NCBI RefSeq assembly: GCF_900105995.1
Contig: NZ_LT629785.1
Coordinates: forward strand, 2,418,001 to 2,482,000
DNA from: Pseudomonas pohangensis
GTDB taxonomy: Bacteria; Pseudomonadota; Gammaproteobacteria; Pseudomonadales; Pseudomonadaceae
Direction of reading: 5' to 3'
Length of the DNA stretch: 64,000 nt
Part shown: piece by piece, positions 8,138 through 18,778 of the stretch
How positions within the stretch are numbered: the first letter of the stretch is position 1
Layout of the letters: the number at the start of each line of letters is the position of its first letter
Notes under the pieces: generated by a model
The model's input: the letters and a program-made list of their open reading frames with translations, nothing else
Told to the model about the DNA's origin: nothing
Database searches by the model: none
Position numbers and translations under genes: made by a program

Positions 8138-10687
8138 ATGAAACACCGCCGGCCTCTCTTTGCTTCGCGCACCTCTAGCTGCGGCCTTGCTGCTGCAGTA
8201 CTCGGCGCCAGCCTTGCGCTATCTGGCTGCAAGGCATTTCTCGACAGCCAGTATGCCGACAGCGTGATACCCCAATCCGGTGTCATGCATTTGCGCGGCG
8301 TGGCGCAAAGTGCCGAGATTCGCCGCAATGCCCTGGGCATGCCGCTGATCGAAAGCAGCAACATGCACGATGCGCTGTTCGCACTGGGTTATGTGCATGC
8401 CAGTGACCGCCTGAGCCAGATGCTCGGCATGCGCCTGATGGCAGAAGGGCGCCTGGCGGAACTGGCCGGCCCCGGCGTGCTGGAACTGGACAGGTTCATG
8501 CGCGCCGTCAATCTCAAGCAAAGCGCCACGCGCATGTATCAGTCGGCCTCGCCACAACTGAAAAAGGCTTACGAAGTCTATGCCCGCGGCGTCAATGCCT
8601 ACCTCTATCAGAACCGCGACAAACTGCCGATGGATCTGGCCGAGTCTGGCTACCAGCCGGCCTACTGGGTGCCGGAAGACTCGGCGCTGGTGTTCAGCCT
8701 GCTGAACTTCGGGCTGTCGATGAACCTGCAGGAAGAAATCAACGCCCTGATCCTGGCGCAGAAAGTCGGCAGCACCCAGCTGGCCTGGCTGATGCCCACC
8801 TATCCGGACGAACCCCTGCCCTTCGATGAAACCGAAAAACTTCAGGGCTTGCCGCTGGATGGCCAGATCCCCGGCCTGGCCAGGCTCGACCACACAGTCA
8901 AACAGATTGCCGGACTGGACATGCTCGGGGTTGCCGCCTCGAACAACTGGGCGATTGCCCCGGCATTGAGCAAGGGCGGCAAAAGCCTGCTGGCCAATGA
9001 CACCCACCTGCCGCTGTCGATGCCCTCGGCATGGAATTTCGTGCAGATACGCACCCCTGGCTATCAGGCGGCCGGGGTCAGTCTGGCCGGTGTGCCGAGT
9101 GTGATTGCCGGCTTCAACGGCAAGCTGGCCTGGGGCATGACCATGGTCATGGCCGACAACCAGGACATCTTCCTCGAGAAGATCAAGCGCGAAGGCAATC
9201 AGCTGCTGTACCTGGCCGATGGTAAATGGCTACCGCTCAGCCAGCGCCAAGAGACCTTTTTCATCAAGGGTGAACGACCGGTCCGCGAGACCCTTTATGC
9301 AACCCGCCACGGGCCGCTGCTCAATTCGCTTCTCGGGCAGCGCAAGCATCCATTGCAACCGCTGTCGCTCAGCAGCGGCCTGGGCCTGGCCTTGCAAACC
9401 TCGCTGGCGGAACCCGACCAGAGTCTGGATGCCTTCTTTCAGCTAGCGCGCGCACAATCGGTCGAGCAGGCCAACGAACCGGCCCGCAATATCCGCGCCG
9501 CCGGGCTGAACCTGCTGTATGCCGATGCACAGCACATTGCCTGGCAGGTCACCGGCCGTTACCCCAACCGCCGCGGCGGGCGCGGCCTGCTGCCATCGCC
9601 GGGCTGGGACAGTCACTACGACTGGGACGGCTTCGCCGACAGCATGCTGCACCCCTACGATCAGGACCCGCCCCAGGGCTGGCTGGGTACGGCCAACCAG
9701 CGCACGGTCGCCAGTGGCTATGCCGTGCAGATGTCCAATTCCTGGTATTACCCGGAACGTGCTGAACGCATCGCCCAACTGGCCCCGGCGCGCCAGCACG
9801 ATACGCAAAGCATGATTGACCTGCAGTACGACCAGACTTCGCCCTTTGTCAGCAAGCTGCAGGCCATGCTGGCAGCTGGCGACCTGGCGCCTGCCCTGCA
9901 GAAAGCCATTGCTGGCTTGCCGGATGCGCAACCAGGCCAGGCCAGGGCAGCACTCCAGCGGCTGCAGGGCTTTGACGGCAAGCTGTCCGCCACCTCTGCG
10001 GACGCAGCGCTTTACGCCGCCTTTCTGCAGGAAAGCGCCAAACAGATCTTCCTCGACGAACTCGGCCCGCAAGACTCGCCGGCGTGGCAGGCACTGGTGG
10101 AAAGTGCCGACATGTCTTATTCAGCCCAGGCCGACCACCTGCTGGGGCGCAGCGACAGCCCGTTCTGGGACGATATCAGCACAGCGGAGAAGGAAGACAA
10201 GGCAGTTATCCTGGCGCGCAGCCTGGCGGCAGCACAGTCATTTTGCGAGGAAAGGTTCGGTCGTGACCCGCGCGACTGGCAGTGGGGAAAATTGCACACC
10301 TACACCTGGGCCAGCGACGCCAGCCAAATGGCACCGTTCATGAGTGAAAGCGAGCGTATCAGCATCGAGGCGCTGCGCAGCTATCTGGATCGCGGCCCCT
10401 ACCCTGCTGGCGGCGATCACTCGACACTGAATGTTTCTGCCTACCACTGGGGCAAGGATTTCGATACCTGGCTGATACCGGCCATGCGCATCATCGTTGA
10501 TTTCAATCGCGAGGAGCCGATGATCGGCCTGAACAGCTCCGGCCAGTCCGGCAACCCGGCCAGCCCGCACTACGCCGATGGCATTGATGCCTGGCTCAAG
10601 GGCCAGTACATGAGTTTTCCGATGCAGGCGAAAAACCTGCAGAAAACCTACGGCAACAGCGGATTATTGCTCTTGCCGGGAAAATAA
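8138..10687 (+). CDS. quiP: QuiP-type acyl-homoserine-lactone acylase, lipoprotein
   Basis: An 849-residue penicillin-acylase-family Ntn hydrolase. A lipoprotein signal ends in LALSGC (Cys31). The precursor should be cut autocatalytically before Ser268 (context [12 protein letters not shown]), which becomes the N-terminal nucleophile of the beta chain; downstream phrases such as [11 protein letters not shown] and [17 protein letters not shown] fit the family. The sequence strongly resembles what I remember of P. aeruginosa QuiP, which hydrolyses long-chain AHL signals, so quorum-signal turnover is the likely activity. Substrate here is inferred. The upstream ribosome site is weak (TCGGG). A strong terminator follows at 10771. 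Confidence 0.85.
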   Translation: MKHRRPLFASRTSSCGLAAAVLGASLALSGCKAFLDSQYADSVIPQSGVMHLRGVAQSAEIRRNALGMPLIESSNMHDALFALGYVHASDRLSQMLGMRLMAEGRLAELAGPGVLELDRFMRAVNLKQSATRMYQSASPQLKKAYEVYARGVNAYLYQNRDKLPMDLAESGYQPAYWVPEDSALVFSLLNFGLSMNLQEEINALILAQKVGSTQLAWLMPTYPDEPLPFDETEKLQGLPLDGQIPGLARLDHTVKQIAGLDMLGVAASNNWAIAPALSKGGKSLLANDTHLPLSMPSAWNFVQIRTPGYQAAGVSLAGVPSVIAGFNGKLAWGMTMVMADNQDIFLEKIKREGNQLLYLADGKWLPLSQRQETFFIKGERPVRETLYATRHGPLLNSLLGQRKHPLQPLSLSSGLGLALQTSLAEPDQSLDAFFQLARAQSVEQANEPARNIRAAGLNLLYADAQHIAWQVTGRYPNRRGGRGLLPSPGWDSHYDWDGFADSMLHPYDQDPPQGWLGTANQRTVASGYAVQMSNSWYYPERAERIAQLAPARQHDTQSMIDLQYDQTSPFVSKLQAMLAAGDLAPALQKAIAGLPDAQPGQARAALQRLQGFDGKLSATSADAALYAAFLQESAKQIFLDELGPQDSPAWQALVESADMSYSAQADHLLGRSDSPFWDDISTAEKEDKAVILARSLAAAQSFCEERFGRDPRDWQWGKLHTYTWASDASQMAPFMSESERISIEALRSYLDRGPYPAGGDHSTLNVSAYHWGKDFDTWLIPAMRIIVDFNREEPMIGLNSSGQSGNPASPHYADGIDAWLKGQYMSFPMQAKNLQKTYGNSGLLLLPGK

Positions 10688-10759
10688 ATGACCGTTCGTC
10701 GGGCCCGGTTGAACCAATCCGGCTCTAGCGGACTCACAGTTACGGACTTACTCCCATAA
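10688..10759 (+). CDS. Possible 23-residue ORF abutting quiP
   Basis: ATG follows the quiP stop codon with no gap and the frame runs 23 codons to TAA, just before the terminator. The peptide (MTVRRARLNQSGSSGLTVTD...) resembles nothing I know. A GGGA about seven bases upstream is the only ribosome-site-like element. It may be chance. Confidence 0.15.
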   Translation: MTVRRARLNQSGSSGLTVTDLLP

Positions 10760-10770
10760 AGTTGTTTTCA

Positions 10771-10795
10771 GGGCGCCAATGGCGCCCTTTTCTTT
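10771..10795 (+). terminator. Rho-independent terminator after quiP
   Basis: GGGCGCC-AAT-GGCGCCC (10771-10787) followed by TTTTCTTT on the plus strand. It separates quiP from the convergent pagL. Confidence 0.9.
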
Positions 10796-10851
10796 GTCCC
10801 GGATTTATTGGACTTGGCACTTTCACGGGCCTCGACCAAAGCCCGCTTCAC

Positions 10852-11370
10852 TCAAAGCGCGGTACGGTAATACAGGCTATAGCTCTCTACGCCGTCATTC
10901 GGGTCATTCAGGCCCGCGTTGGAGTAATGAATCGCCCGCACACCGACTTCCTGCCCGGAAAAGCGCAAGCCAAAGCCTAAGCGGTCCTCGAACTGGAAGG
11001 TCTGCCCCAGTTTGTTTCCGTCCACTTTGGAGCTGCTGAACAGCGCAACCCCAATGCCTGCTTCAATGACCGGGCGCACGCTCTGGCCGGCAAACTCGTA
11101 AACGAACACCGGCGCAAAGGACACACTGTTATTGCCAGCGCTGCCATGGCCAGATTCCCAATAGGTGTAGCCCGCATCCCAATAGCCGGATAATTTTCCG
11201 CTATCGCTTTGCAGCCAGCTATCGGCAAAATCGAACTGCGTCCCGAGCCGGTAGACCATGCTGCCGTCGTCAGTCGTGCCGACCGAGCCGGACAAGTCGG
11301 TAGCCAGTGCCGCAGATGCGCTGGCGAGACAGATCAGCGCCAGCGAGCCAGAGGCAATCAGTTTTTTCAT
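10852..11370 (-). CDS. pagL: Lipid A 3-O-deacylase PagL
   Basis: A 172-residue outer-membrane beta-barrel enzyme that removes the 3-linked acyl chain from lipid A. The signal peptide is MKKLIASGSLALICLASASA, cleaved around ALA-T. The catalytic pattern is visible: His148 and Ser150 in AIHYSNAGL and Glu162 twelve residues later. Length matches PagL. The gene follows murI on the same strand, as in P. aeruginosa. It ends opposite quiP. The enzyme could moderate endotoxin in response to envelope stress, but I see no PhoP/PmrA site that I would defend. Confidence 0.88.
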   Translation of the reverse strand: MKKLIASGSLALICLASASAALATDLSGSVGTTDDGSMVYRLGTQFDFADSWLQSDSGKLSGYWDAGYTYWESGHGSAGNNSVSFAPVFVYEFAGQSVRPVIEAGIGVALFSSSKVDGNKLGQTFQFEDRLGFGLRFSGQEVGVRAIHYSNAGLNDPNDGVESYSLYYRTAL

Positions 11371-11412
11371 GGGGTTTCCTTATTGTTTGTTATCACTTCT
11401 TTCCGCCGGGGG

Positions 11413-11442
11413 AAAATACCAGAGCAAAACAGTCAGCAGCAA
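11413..11442 (-). promoter_or_regulatory. Possible pagL promoter
   Basis: Minus-strand TTGCTG and TATTTT are separated by 18 bases in the murI-pagL gap, about 45 bases upstream of the pagL ATG. Fair match only. Confidence 0.3.
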
Positions 11443-11462
11443 CCGGCTTACCTCCGACTTCG

Positions 11463-12257
11463 TCAAACGGGTAACGGGTTCACCATTTCGATTTTGCCCC
11501 AAAGAACCGGCAAAACAGCTGAGACTTTCGTCGTATCGGCACTCGACCAGAAGGCATCTGCACCCGAGTGCTGCGAAGCCAGCAGGCCGCGCTCGGCCAG
11601 CAGCCGTTGCAGATGGCGCGCCACTGCCTCACCGGTATCAATCAGGCTTACCGATTCAGGCACCAGCTCACGTAATAGCGGCTTGATAAACGGATAGTGG
11701 GTGCAGCCCAGGATCAGCGTGTCGCAGCCCTGCGCCAGCAAAGGTGCCACCAGCGCCTGCAACAACTGGCGGGTAGCCGGACTGGCCAGCTCACCGGCCT
11801 CGACACACTCCACCAGCCCGGGACAGGGCTGGGTAATCACCCGCACATCACTGGCAAAGCGATCAAGCAACGCGGCAAATTTGGCGCTTTGCAGCGTGCC
11901 GGTAGTCGCCAGCACCCCCACCACTCCACTGCGCGTCGCGGCGGCAGCGGGTTTGACCGCCGGCTCCATACCGATAATCGGCAGTTGTGGCCAGGTTTCA
12001 CGCAGGCTCAGCACTGCTGCGGCCGTGGCTGTATTGCACGCCACTACCAGCGCCTTCGCCCCCTGCTCCAGCAGAAAGCCGGCAATCAGCTGGCTACGCT
12101 GGCGAATGAACTCCGGACTCTTGTCGCCATAGGGCACATGCCCGCTGTCAGCCACATAAAACAATCTCTCTTGCGGTAACAGCTGGCGGATTTCGCGCAA
12201 TACCGACAGACCGCCGAGCCCGGAATCGAATACGCCCACCGGAGCATTACCCTGCAT
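11463..12257 (-). CDS. murI: Glutamate racemase MurI
   Basis: A 264-residue cofactor-independent racemase that makes D-glutamate for peptidoglycan. Both catalytic cysteines are present: Cys74 in VACNTATA and Cys185 in LGCTHYPF, with the N-terminal [10 protein letters not shown] loop at 11-20. I chose ATG 12257 ([13 protein letters not shown]), not the longer upstream frame, because the family starts just before that loop; it overlaps the end of moeB by 11 bp, suggesting translational coupling. Confidence 0.95.
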   Translation of the reverse strand: MQGNAPVGVFDSGLGGLSVLREIRQLLPQERLFYVADSGHVPYGDKSPEFIRQRSQLIAGFLLEQGAKALVVACNTATAAAVLSLRETWPQLPIIGMEPAVKPAAAATRSGVVGVLATTGTLQSAKFAALLDRFASDVRVITQPCPGLVECVEAGELASPATRQLLQALVAPLLAQGCDTLILGCTHYPFIKPLLRELVPESVSLIDTGEAVARHLQRLLAERGLLASQHSGADAFWSSADTTKVSAVLPVLWGKIEMVNPLPV

Positions 12258-13014
12258 GCTGAACCCCGCACACGCTGCAGCCCGGATCACGTTTGACGCG
12301 CAGTTCGCGAAAGCGCGTGGCCAGTCCATCGATCAGCAACAGGCGACCCACCAGCGGCTCGCCAAAACCAGCCAGCAGTTTCAGCGCTTCAAGAGCCTGC
12401 AAGCTGCCGACCAGACCAACCAGCGGACCGACCACGCCGGCTTCACTGCAGGTCAGCTGCGCCTCGCTGCCATGACCATACAAACAGTGATAGCAGGGGC
12501 TATCGGCCCGGCGCGGATCGAAAACCGACAGTTGTCCTTCCAGGCGGATGGCTGCGCCGCTGACCAATGGTTTGCCCGCAGCCACGCAAGCGGCATTGAC
12601 CGCCTCGCGGGTGCCGAAATTGTCCGAGCAATCCAGCACCAGATCGACAACCGCGACGGCCGCTGCAAGGGAATCGGCATCCATGGCACGCTCGTGCAAC
12701 TGCAAATCCAGTTGCGGGTTGATCTGCCGTAACCGCTGCGCCGCCGATTGCACCTTGAGCTGCCCGAGAGTGCTGCAGTCATGCACAATCTGCCGCTGCA
12801 GGTTGCTCAGATCGACCCGGTCAAAATCCGCCAGATGCAGACAACCAACGCCGGCGGCGGCCAGATACAGGGCTACCGGTGAGCCAAGCCCGCCGAGACC
12901 GATTATCAGTACGCTGGACTGCTGCAGGCGCAGCTGTCCGGCGATATCGATCTGCGCCAGCAGAATCTGCCGGCTGTAACGCATCAGTTCCTCGTCGCTC
13001 AGTTCAGCTGTCAT
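12247..13014 (-). CDS. moeB: HesA/MoeB/ThiF-type adenylyltransferase
   Basis: A 255-residue E1-like enzyme that adenylates the C-terminal glycine of a ubiquitin-like sulfur carrier (MoaD for molybdopterin, possibly ThiS). Seen: ATP loop GLGGLGSP at 39-46, zinc cysteines CYHC (174, 177) and CSVC (246, 249), and a conserved Cys189 in [14 protein letters not shown] 13014 overlaps the prmC stop as ATGA, which decides the start over a GTG nine bases upstream. No rhodanese domain is fused. Confidence 0.88.
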   Translation of the reverse strand: MTAELSDEELMRYSRQILLAQIDIAGQLRLQQSSVLIIGLGGLGSPVALYLAAAGVGCLHLADFDRVDLSNLQRQIVHDCSTLGQLKVQSAAQRLRQINPQLDLQLHERAMDADSLAAAVAVVDLVLDCSDNFGTREAVNAACVAAGKPLVSGAAIRLEGQLSVFDPRRADSPCYHCLYGHGSEAQLTCSEAGVVGPLVGLVGSLQALEALKLLAGFGEPLVGRLLLIDGLATRFRELRVKRDPGCSVCGVQHAG

Positions 13015-13841
13015 GCTGGCCACTGCCCCAGTGAAATCCGTTGATGTCCGCCCAGATCGAGGCGACTTTCCACAGCGCTGAAGCCGCGCGCCGCCAACAG
13101 CTCGCGCACCGCTTCAGCCTGCTCGAAACCATGCTCCAGCACCAGCCATCCGGCACGTTGCAGATAGTCCGGCGCCTGCTGGATGATCAGGCGAATATCG
13201 TCGAGCCCATCCACTCCGGCAACCAGCGCGCTGTCAGGTTCAAAGCGTACATCGCCCAACTGCAAATGCTCATCACCTGCGGCAATGTAAGGTGGATTGC
13301 TGACAATCAGCGCAAAACGCTGCCCTGCCAGTGGCTGAAACCAGTGGCCAGGCACAAAGCGGGCGTTATCCAGCAGCAGTCGCTGGCGGTTGCGCTCGGC
13401 AAGTGCGACGGCCTCTTCCACACGGTCAACGCCCAGCACCTGCCAGAGCGGGCGCTCAACAGCCAGCGCCAGGGCGATGGCACCACTGCCGCTGCCCAGG
13501 TCGAGCACCTGTCGCGCGCTCGCCGGCTGCAACTGCAGGGCCGTTTCCACCAGCAACTCGGTATCGGCACGCGGAATCAGGGTATGCGCAGCCACCTCCA
13601 GATCCAGCGACCAGAAGCCTTGCCGGCCAAGGATATAGGCCACCGGCTCGCCTTGCTGGCGGCGGGCCAGCCAGTCGCCAAAGGTTTGCAGTTGTGCCGG
13701 CTCTGGCTGACGCTCGGGCCAGGTGTGCAGATAGCTGCGCGGCTTGCCCAGCGCTGCCGCCAGCAACAGCTCGGCATCCAGACGCGCCGTGGGCGAGTCC
13801 GGCAAGGCGGCACTGTTCAGCAGTTCTTCAATGCTCGGCAT
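13011..13841 (-). CDS. prmC: Release-factor glutamine methyltransferase PrmC (HemK)
   Basis: A 276-residue SAM-dependent enzyme that methylates the glutamine of the GGQ motif in RF1 and RF2. The SAM loop DLGSGSGAIAL is near residues 114-124 and the substrate motif NPPY is at 182-185. The substrate gene prfA lies just upstream on the same strand, 42 bp away, and the stop overlaps the moeB start (ATGA). Confidence 0.95.
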   Translation of the reverse strand: MPSIEELLNSAALPDSPTARLDAELLLAAALGKPRSYLHTWPERQPEPAQLQTFGDWLARRQQGEPVAYILGRQGFWSLDLEVAAHTLIPRADTELLVETALQLQPASARQVLDLGSGSGAIALALAVERPLWQVLGVDRVEEAVALAERNRQRLLLDNARFVPGHWFQPLAGQRFALIVSNPPYIAAGDEHLQLGDVRFEPDSALVAGVDGLDDIRLIIQQAPDYLQRAGWLVLEHGFEQAEAVRELLAARGFSAVESRLDLGGHQRISLGQWPA

Positions 13842-13883
13842 TCAGCTGTCTATCTCCGCCGGCGGGCAAGCCAGCCTGTCCGG

Positions 13884-14966
13884 TCAATCACCCAGCGCAG
13901 CCAGCTGATCGGCCTGGTATTCCAGCAGCAGTGGCCCGATGACCTGTTCGCAATCACCGGCGATGACGTCATTCAGCGAATACAGCGTCAGGTTGATGCG
14001 GTGGTCGGTCACCCGGCCCTGGGGGAAATTGTAGGTGCGGATACGTTCGGAGCGATCGCCGGAGCCGACCAGCAGCTTGCGCGTATCGGAAATTTCCTTG
14101 TGCGCTGCCGCGTCCTGCTGGTCCTGCAACTTGGCCGCCAGCCAGGCCATGGCCTTGGCGCGGTTCTTGTGCTGCGAACGCTCTTCCTGACACTCGACCA
14201 CGATGCCGGATGGCAAGTGGGTAATGCGGATCGCCGAATCGGTCTTGTTCACATGCTGGCCACCGGCACCGGACGAGCGATAGGTATCCACGCGCAAATC
14301 CGCCGGATTGATTTCGATGGCGGCCTGCTCGTCAGGCTCCGGCAGCACCGCCACGGTACAGGCCGAGGTATGGATGCGGCCCTGGGACTCGGTTTCCGGC
14401 ACGCGCTGTACGCGGTGTGCGCCGGATTCGAATTTCAGCTTGGCGTAAACATTGTCACCCTCGACGCGGGCAATCACTTCCTTATAACCGCCATGCTCGC
14501 CAAGGCTTTCGGAAAGAATCTCGACCCGCCAGCCCTGCTTCTCGGCATAGCGCGAATACATGCGAAACAGGTCCCCGGAAAAAATCGCCGCCTCGTCACC
14601 ACCGGTGCCGGCTCGGATTTCCAGAAACACGTTGCGCCCGTCATTCGGGTCTTTGGGCAGCAACATGCGCTGCAGATGAGCCTCCAGCACGCCCAATTGC
14701 TCGCGGGCACTGGCCACTTCTTCTTCCGCCATCTCGCGCATGTCCGGGTCACTGTCCTTGAGCAACGCCTGCGCACCCTGCAGATCGTCCTGAACCTTGC
14801 AGAACTCGCGGAAAGTGCTGACCACCGGCTCGACTTCCGCGTATTCCCTTGAATAGGCACGGAACCGGGTCTGGTTGCCGATCACCTCGGCATCGCCGAG
14901 CAAGGCCGTCAGCTCGTAATAGCGATCCTGCAGGATATCCAGCTTGTTGATCAGCGATGCTTTCAT
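13884..14966 (-). CDS. prfA: Peptide chain release factor 1
   Basis: A 360-residue class I release factor that reads UAA and UAG. The catalytic loop [15 protein letters not shown] is complete, and the stop-recognition tripeptide is PET in [18 protein letters not shown] (PxT motif). The start ATG overlaps the hemA stop (ATGA), so translation is probably coupled to hemA. Length matches the family. Confidence 0.97.
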   Translation of the reverse strand: MKASLINKLDILQDRYYELTALLGDAEVIGNQTRFRAYSREYAEVEPVVSTFREFCKVQDDLQGAQALLKDSDPDMREMAEEEVASAREQLGVLEAHLQRMLLPKDPNDGRNVFLEIRAGTGGDEAAIFSGDLFRMYSRYAEKQGWRVEILSESLGEHGGYKEVIARVEGDNVYAKLKFESGAHRVQRVPETESQGRIHTSACTVAVLPEPDEQAAIEINPADLRVDTYRSSGAGGQHVNKTDSAIRITHLPSGIVVECQEERSQHKNRAKAMAWLAAKLQDQQDAAAHKEISDTRKLLVGSGDRSERIRTYNFPQGRVTDHRINLTLYSLNDVIAGDCEQVIGPLLLEYQADQLAALGD

Positions 14967-16243
14967 TGCGGGGTCTTGTCCGAAGTCATGTGCTCATCCA
15001 GCGCAAACAGTTCCTGCGCCACGGCCAGCGCATCCAGGCGGCCTGCCGCAGAAAATTTCTTCAGCTGCACACTGGGAGCGTGCATCAGCTTGTTGGTCAG
15101 GCCACGGGCAAACTGCGCCAGCACCTCTTCTGCAGGACTGCCATTGTTCAGCAACCGCAAGGCCCGTCCGAGTTCTTCATCACGCAGGCTCTCGGCTTGC
15201 TGTCGGCAGGCCCGCAGCACATCGACTGCCGCACGTTCACGCAAGCGCTGCATGAAATCGTCCGCACCGGCCGATACCAGCTGTTCAGCCGCATCGGCAG
15301 CGCCCTGGCGGCTTTTCAGGTTTTCCGAGACGACTTCGTGCAGGTCATCCACGCTGTAGAGGTAAATATCCTCCAGCTCACCCACCTCGGGTTCGATGTC
15401 CCGCGGCACGGCAATATCGACCATGAACATCGGCTTGTGCCGGCGCTGCTTCAGGGCACGTTCCACCGCACCCTTGCCGAGAATCGGCAGCTGGCTGGCG
15501 GTAGAGCTGATCACGATGTCACTGTTGACCAGCTCCTGCGGGATGTCGGCCAGCAATACCGCATGGGCACCAAACTGTTCCGCCAGCATGCTGGCGCGCT
15601 CGAGGGTGCGGTTGGCCACAACCAGGCGCTTGATGCCCTGCTCGTGCAAATGCCTGGCAACCAGCGTGATGGTCTCGCCAGCACCGATCAGCAGTGCCTG
15701 GCTGCGGTGCAGATCGCTGAAGATCTGTTTGGCCAGACTGACCGCGGCAAACGCCACCGACACCGGATTCTCGCCAATCGCCGTATCCGTACGCACACTT
15801 TTGGCGGTACTGAAGGTGGCCTGAAACAAGCGTCCGAGCAACGGGCCGATGGTTCCCGCCTCTTGTGCCACGGCAAACGCCGACTTCATCTGGCCGAGAA
15901 TCTGTGGCTCGCCGAGCACCATGGAATCCAGCCCGGAAGCAACCCGCATCATGTGCTGAACGGCCTCTTCGTTGGTATGCACGTAGGCACACTCGCGCAG
16001 CTCGGCAACACTCAAGCGATGATAGGCAGCCAGCCACTGCAGCACCTCGTCGCTATCGAGCAACTCCTGCTCCAGATAGAGTTCACTGCGATTGCAGGTC
16101 GACAGAATGGCCGCTTCACGACTGCAGGTCAGCCTGCATAGCTGTTGCAATGCCTCAACCTGCGACTCCGGCGGAAAGGCAACGCGCTCGCGCACCCCTA
16201 CCGACGCGGTCTTGTGGTTGATGCCCAAAGCAAGGAAAGCCAT
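14963..16243 (-). CDS. hemA: Glutamyl-tRNA reductase HemA
   Basis: A 426-residue enzyme that reduces glutamyl-tRNA(Glu) with NADPH to glutamate-1-semialdehyde, the first committed step of C5 tetrapyrrole synthesis. The catalytic Cys50 is in [11 protein letters not shown]; the NADPH domain has [18 protein letters not shown] 16243 ([19 protein letters not shown]) is the family start; the longer open frame has no homology. It heads the hemA-prfA-prmC-moeB-murI chain and is divergent from the TPR lipoprotein gene, with a 166-bp gap that should hold both promoters. Confidence 0.96.
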   Translation of the reverse strand: MAFLALGINHKTASVGVRERVAFPPESQVEALQQLCRLTCSREAAILSTCNRSELYLEQELLDSDEVLQWLAAYHRLSVAELRECAYVHTNEEAVQHMMRVASGLDSMVLGEPQILGQMKSAFAVAQEAGTIGPLLGRLFQATFSTAKSVRTDTAIGENPVSVAFAAVSLAKQIFSDLHRSQALLIGAGETITLVARHLHEQGIKRLVVANRTLERASMLAEQFGAHAVLLADIPQELVNSDIVISSTASQLPILGKGAVERALKQRRHKPMFMVDIAVPRDIEPEVGELEDIYLYSVDDLHEVVSENLKSRQGAADAAEQLVSAGADDFMQRLRERAAVDVLRACRQQAESLRDEELGRALRLLNNGSPAEEVLAQFARGLTNKLMHAPSVQLKKFSAAGRLDALAVAQELFALDEHMTSDKTPQ

Positions 16244-16409
16244 GCAGAATCGCTGGAAGTAATGGAAAGCGGGCAATTGTCCTACGTCACCCGACACAGA
16301 ACAACTACCAAAGCGCGGCAGCTTTCTCTTGCAAGCGCCCGTACGCTTGCACGCAGGCTTGTGTCATCATGTGCAGCACCTTGCAGGCCAGCCCGTCACC
16401 TATCGCCCC

Positions 16410-18137
16410 ATGAATAGATTTTTCGCGCTTTATGCTTCCCTGGCACTTGTTGGCGGCTGTCAAAGTGCATTGCACAGCTGGTCGGACACCGCGGCCACGC
16501 CAGCACCTGCTGACCAGTCAACGATCAAACAGACGCCCCCCGCAGCACCGTTCAGCCAGCAGACCCTGTACGACCTGTTGACCGCTGAAATCGCCGGACA
16601 GCGCAATCATTACGACATCGCGCTGGAGAATTACAGCGCCCAGGCAAAAGCCACCGGCGACCCTGGCGTGGCCAAACGCGCCTACCAGATCGCCGAGTAC
16701 CTGAACGAGCAACCAGCCAGCCTGAACAACGCCCTGCTGTGGGCGAAAGTCGCACCTGACGACATTGATGCCCAGCGCGCCGCGGCCATCCAGCTGGCCC
16801 GTTCCGGCCGCTACGATGAGTCGATGCGCTACATGGAGCGCGTACTGCAAGGCCAGGGCGATACCCACTTCGACTTTCTTGCGCTTTCCGCGTCCGAATC
16901 CGACCCGCAAACCCGCGCCGGCCTGTTGCAGAGCTTTGACCGCCTGCTGCTCAAGCACCCCGGCAATGGCCAGCTACTGTTTGGCAAGGCCCTGTTGCTG
17001 CAGCAGGACAATCAGCCGGAAGCCGCTCTGCAGGTGCTGGAGGATGAGCCGGCCAGCCAGCAGGACATCATGCCGTTGCTGTTGCAGGCGCAACTATTGC
17101 AGAGCATGGGCCGCAGCAAGGAAGCCCTGCCGCTACTGGAAGATGGCCTGGAGTTGCACCCGCAAGACAAGCGCCTGCGCCTGGCGTACGCGCGCCTGCT
17201 GATCGAGCAAGGCCGCATGGAGGACGCCCGCGCAGAATTCACCCTGCTGCTGCAACAGAACCCGGAAGATGATGACTTGCGGCTTTCCCTGGCCCTGATC
17301 TACATGGATGATCAGGCCTGGAGCGAGGCGCAGGCCTATCTTCGCGACCTGATCGAGCGCGACGCGCATGTCGATATCGCCCATTTCAATCTCGGCCTGA
17401 TTGACGAGCAGCTGAATGACCATGATGGCGCCCTGATCGAGTACTCACTGGTCGGCCCGGGTGATCAATACCTGGCCGCACAGGCCCAGCAAACCGCCCT
17501 TCTGCTGAATTTGCAGCGCCCAGCAGACGCACGTCAGCGGCTGGCCGAGGCACGCACCGACCAGCCCGGCTATGCAGTCCAGCTGTACATGCTGGAAGTC
17601 GAGAGTCTGGCAGCGAAACAATACAACGACCTTGCCTGGCAGGCAGCCCAGCAGTCCCTGCAGCAATTTCCCGGCAACCTGAGCCTGCTCTACACCCGCG
17701 CCATGCTGGCCGAGCAACGCAATGACCTGGCCCAGATGGAGCGCGACCTGCGCCAGATAATCAAAGCCGAGCCGACCAACGCCATGGCCCTGAATGCGCT
17801 CGGCTATACCCTGGCCGATCGCACCACCCGCTACGCTGAAGCGCAGGCGCTGATAGAGCGCGCGCACAAGCTGCAGCCCGACGACCCGGCCATCCTCGAC
17901 AGCCTTGGCTGGGTGTATTACCGCACCGGCAATCTGGACCAGGCCGAAACCTATCTGCGCCAGGCCCTGCAGAACTACCCCGACGCCGAGATTGCTGCCC
18001 ATCTGGGCGAAGTGCTGTGGATACAGGGCAAGCAGGAAGAGGCCCGCGAGATCTGGGCCCAGTCCCTGCAGCGACAACCCGACAGTTCCATTTTGCGCAG
18101 CACCATGCAGCGCCTGACCGGCAGCGAGACCCCCTGA
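16410..18137 (+). CDS. Tetratricopeptide-repeat lipoprotein
   Basis: A 575-residue protein with a lipoprotein signal (MNRFFALYASLALVGGC) and about ten TPR-like helix pairs filling the rest, for example SLPLLE-type repeats around 190-290 and a canonical one near NALGYTLADRTTRYAEAQAL. It belongs to the pseudomonad family found between hemA and lolB (PA4667-like). TPRs bind proteins, so an outer-membrane scaffolding role is likely; no partner is known. Three bases separate it from lolB. Confidence 0.88.
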   Translation: MNRFFALYASLALVGGCQSALHSWSDTAATPAPADQSTIKQTPPAAPFSQQTLYDLLTAEIAGQRNHYDIALENYSAQAKATGDPGVAKRAYQIAEYLNEQPASLNNALLWAKVAPDDIDAQRAAAIQLARSGRYDESMRYMERVLQGQGDTHFDFLALSASESDPQTRAGLLQSFDRLLLKHPGNGQLLFGKALLLQQDNQPEAALQVLEDEPASQQDIMPLLLQAQLLQSMGRSKEALPLLEDGLELHPQDKRLRLAYARLLIEQGRMEDARAEFTLLLQQNPEDDDLRLSLALIYMDDQAWSEAQAYLRDLIERDAHVDIAHFNLGLIDEQLNDHDGALIEYSLVGPGDQYLAAQAQQTALLLNLQRPADARQRLAEARTDQPGYAVQLYMLEVESLAAKQYNDLAWQAAQQSLQQFPGNLSLLYTRAMLAEQRNDLAQMERDLRQIIKAEPTNAMALNALGYTLADRTTRYAEAQALIERAHKLQPDDPAILDSLGWVYYRTGNLDQAETYLRQALQNYPDAEIAAHLGEVLWIQGKQEEAREIWAQSLQRQPDSSILRSTMQRLTGSETP

Positions 18138-18140
18138 CTT

Positions 18141-18758
18141 ATGCGCCTGCGCACCCTGCTCATTTCCAGCGCCCTGATTCTGCTCGCCGGCTGCGCCGGC
18201 TTCACCAGCAAGGAGTCCGTGCAGGGCCAGGGCAGTCCTGCTGCCTGGGAGGCACACAAGCAGCAGATAGGCGGCATCGATGGCTGGCAGATCAGCGGCA
18301 AGATCGGCATTCGTGCGCCCAGCGATTCAGGCAGCGCCACATTATTCTGGCTGCAACGCCAGGATTACTTTGACATCCGCCTCGCCGGCCCGCTGGCAGT
18401 CGGCTCCGCACGCATCAGCGGGCGAACCAACGATGTGGTGCTGGATCTTTCCACCCAGGGCAGCTTCACCTCCAACTCGGCAGAAGACCTGCTGGAGAAA
18501 GGCCTCGGCTGGCGACTGCCGCTGACCCAGCTGTTCTGGTGGGTACGTGGCCTGCCGGCACCGGAAAGCCCGAGCCAGGTCAGTCTGGATAACGACAGTC
18601 AGCTCAACCGGCTGGAGCAGGACGGCTGGCAGATCCAGTACCTCAGCTACATCGAACAGGATGGCTACAGCCTGCCGGAACGAATCAAGCTGCAAGGCCA
18701 GGATCTGCAGGTCACCCTGGTGATCAAGGATTGGCAGCCCAGAAAACTCGGCCAGTAA
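18141..18758 (+). CDS. lolB: Outer-membrane lipoprotein receptor LolB
   Basis: A 205-residue lipoprotein that receives lipoproteins from LolA and inserts them into the outer membrane. The lipobox LLAGC gives Cys19. The LolB fold is recognisable ([30 protein letters not shown]). It starts three bases after the TPR lipoprotein and precedes ispE, the usual gammaproteobacterial order. Confidence 0.93.
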   Translation: MRLRTLLISSALILLAGCAGFTSKESVQGQGSPAAWEAHKQQIGGIDGWQISGKIGIRAPSDSGSATLFWLQRQDYFDIRLAGPLAVGSARISGRTNDVVLDLSTQGSFTSNSAEDLLEKGLGWRLPLTQLFWWVRGLPAPESPSQVSLDNDSQLNRLEQDGWQIQYLSYIEQDGYSLPERIKLQGQDLQVTLVIKDWQPRKLGQ

Positions 18759-18778
18759 GCCCGCGGAGCTGTCACTGC

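Noticed and set aside
13041..14852. 603-codon plus-strand open frame across prmC and prfA
   Set aside because: It is antisense to two certain genes and has the Gln/His-rich composition of a shadow frame.
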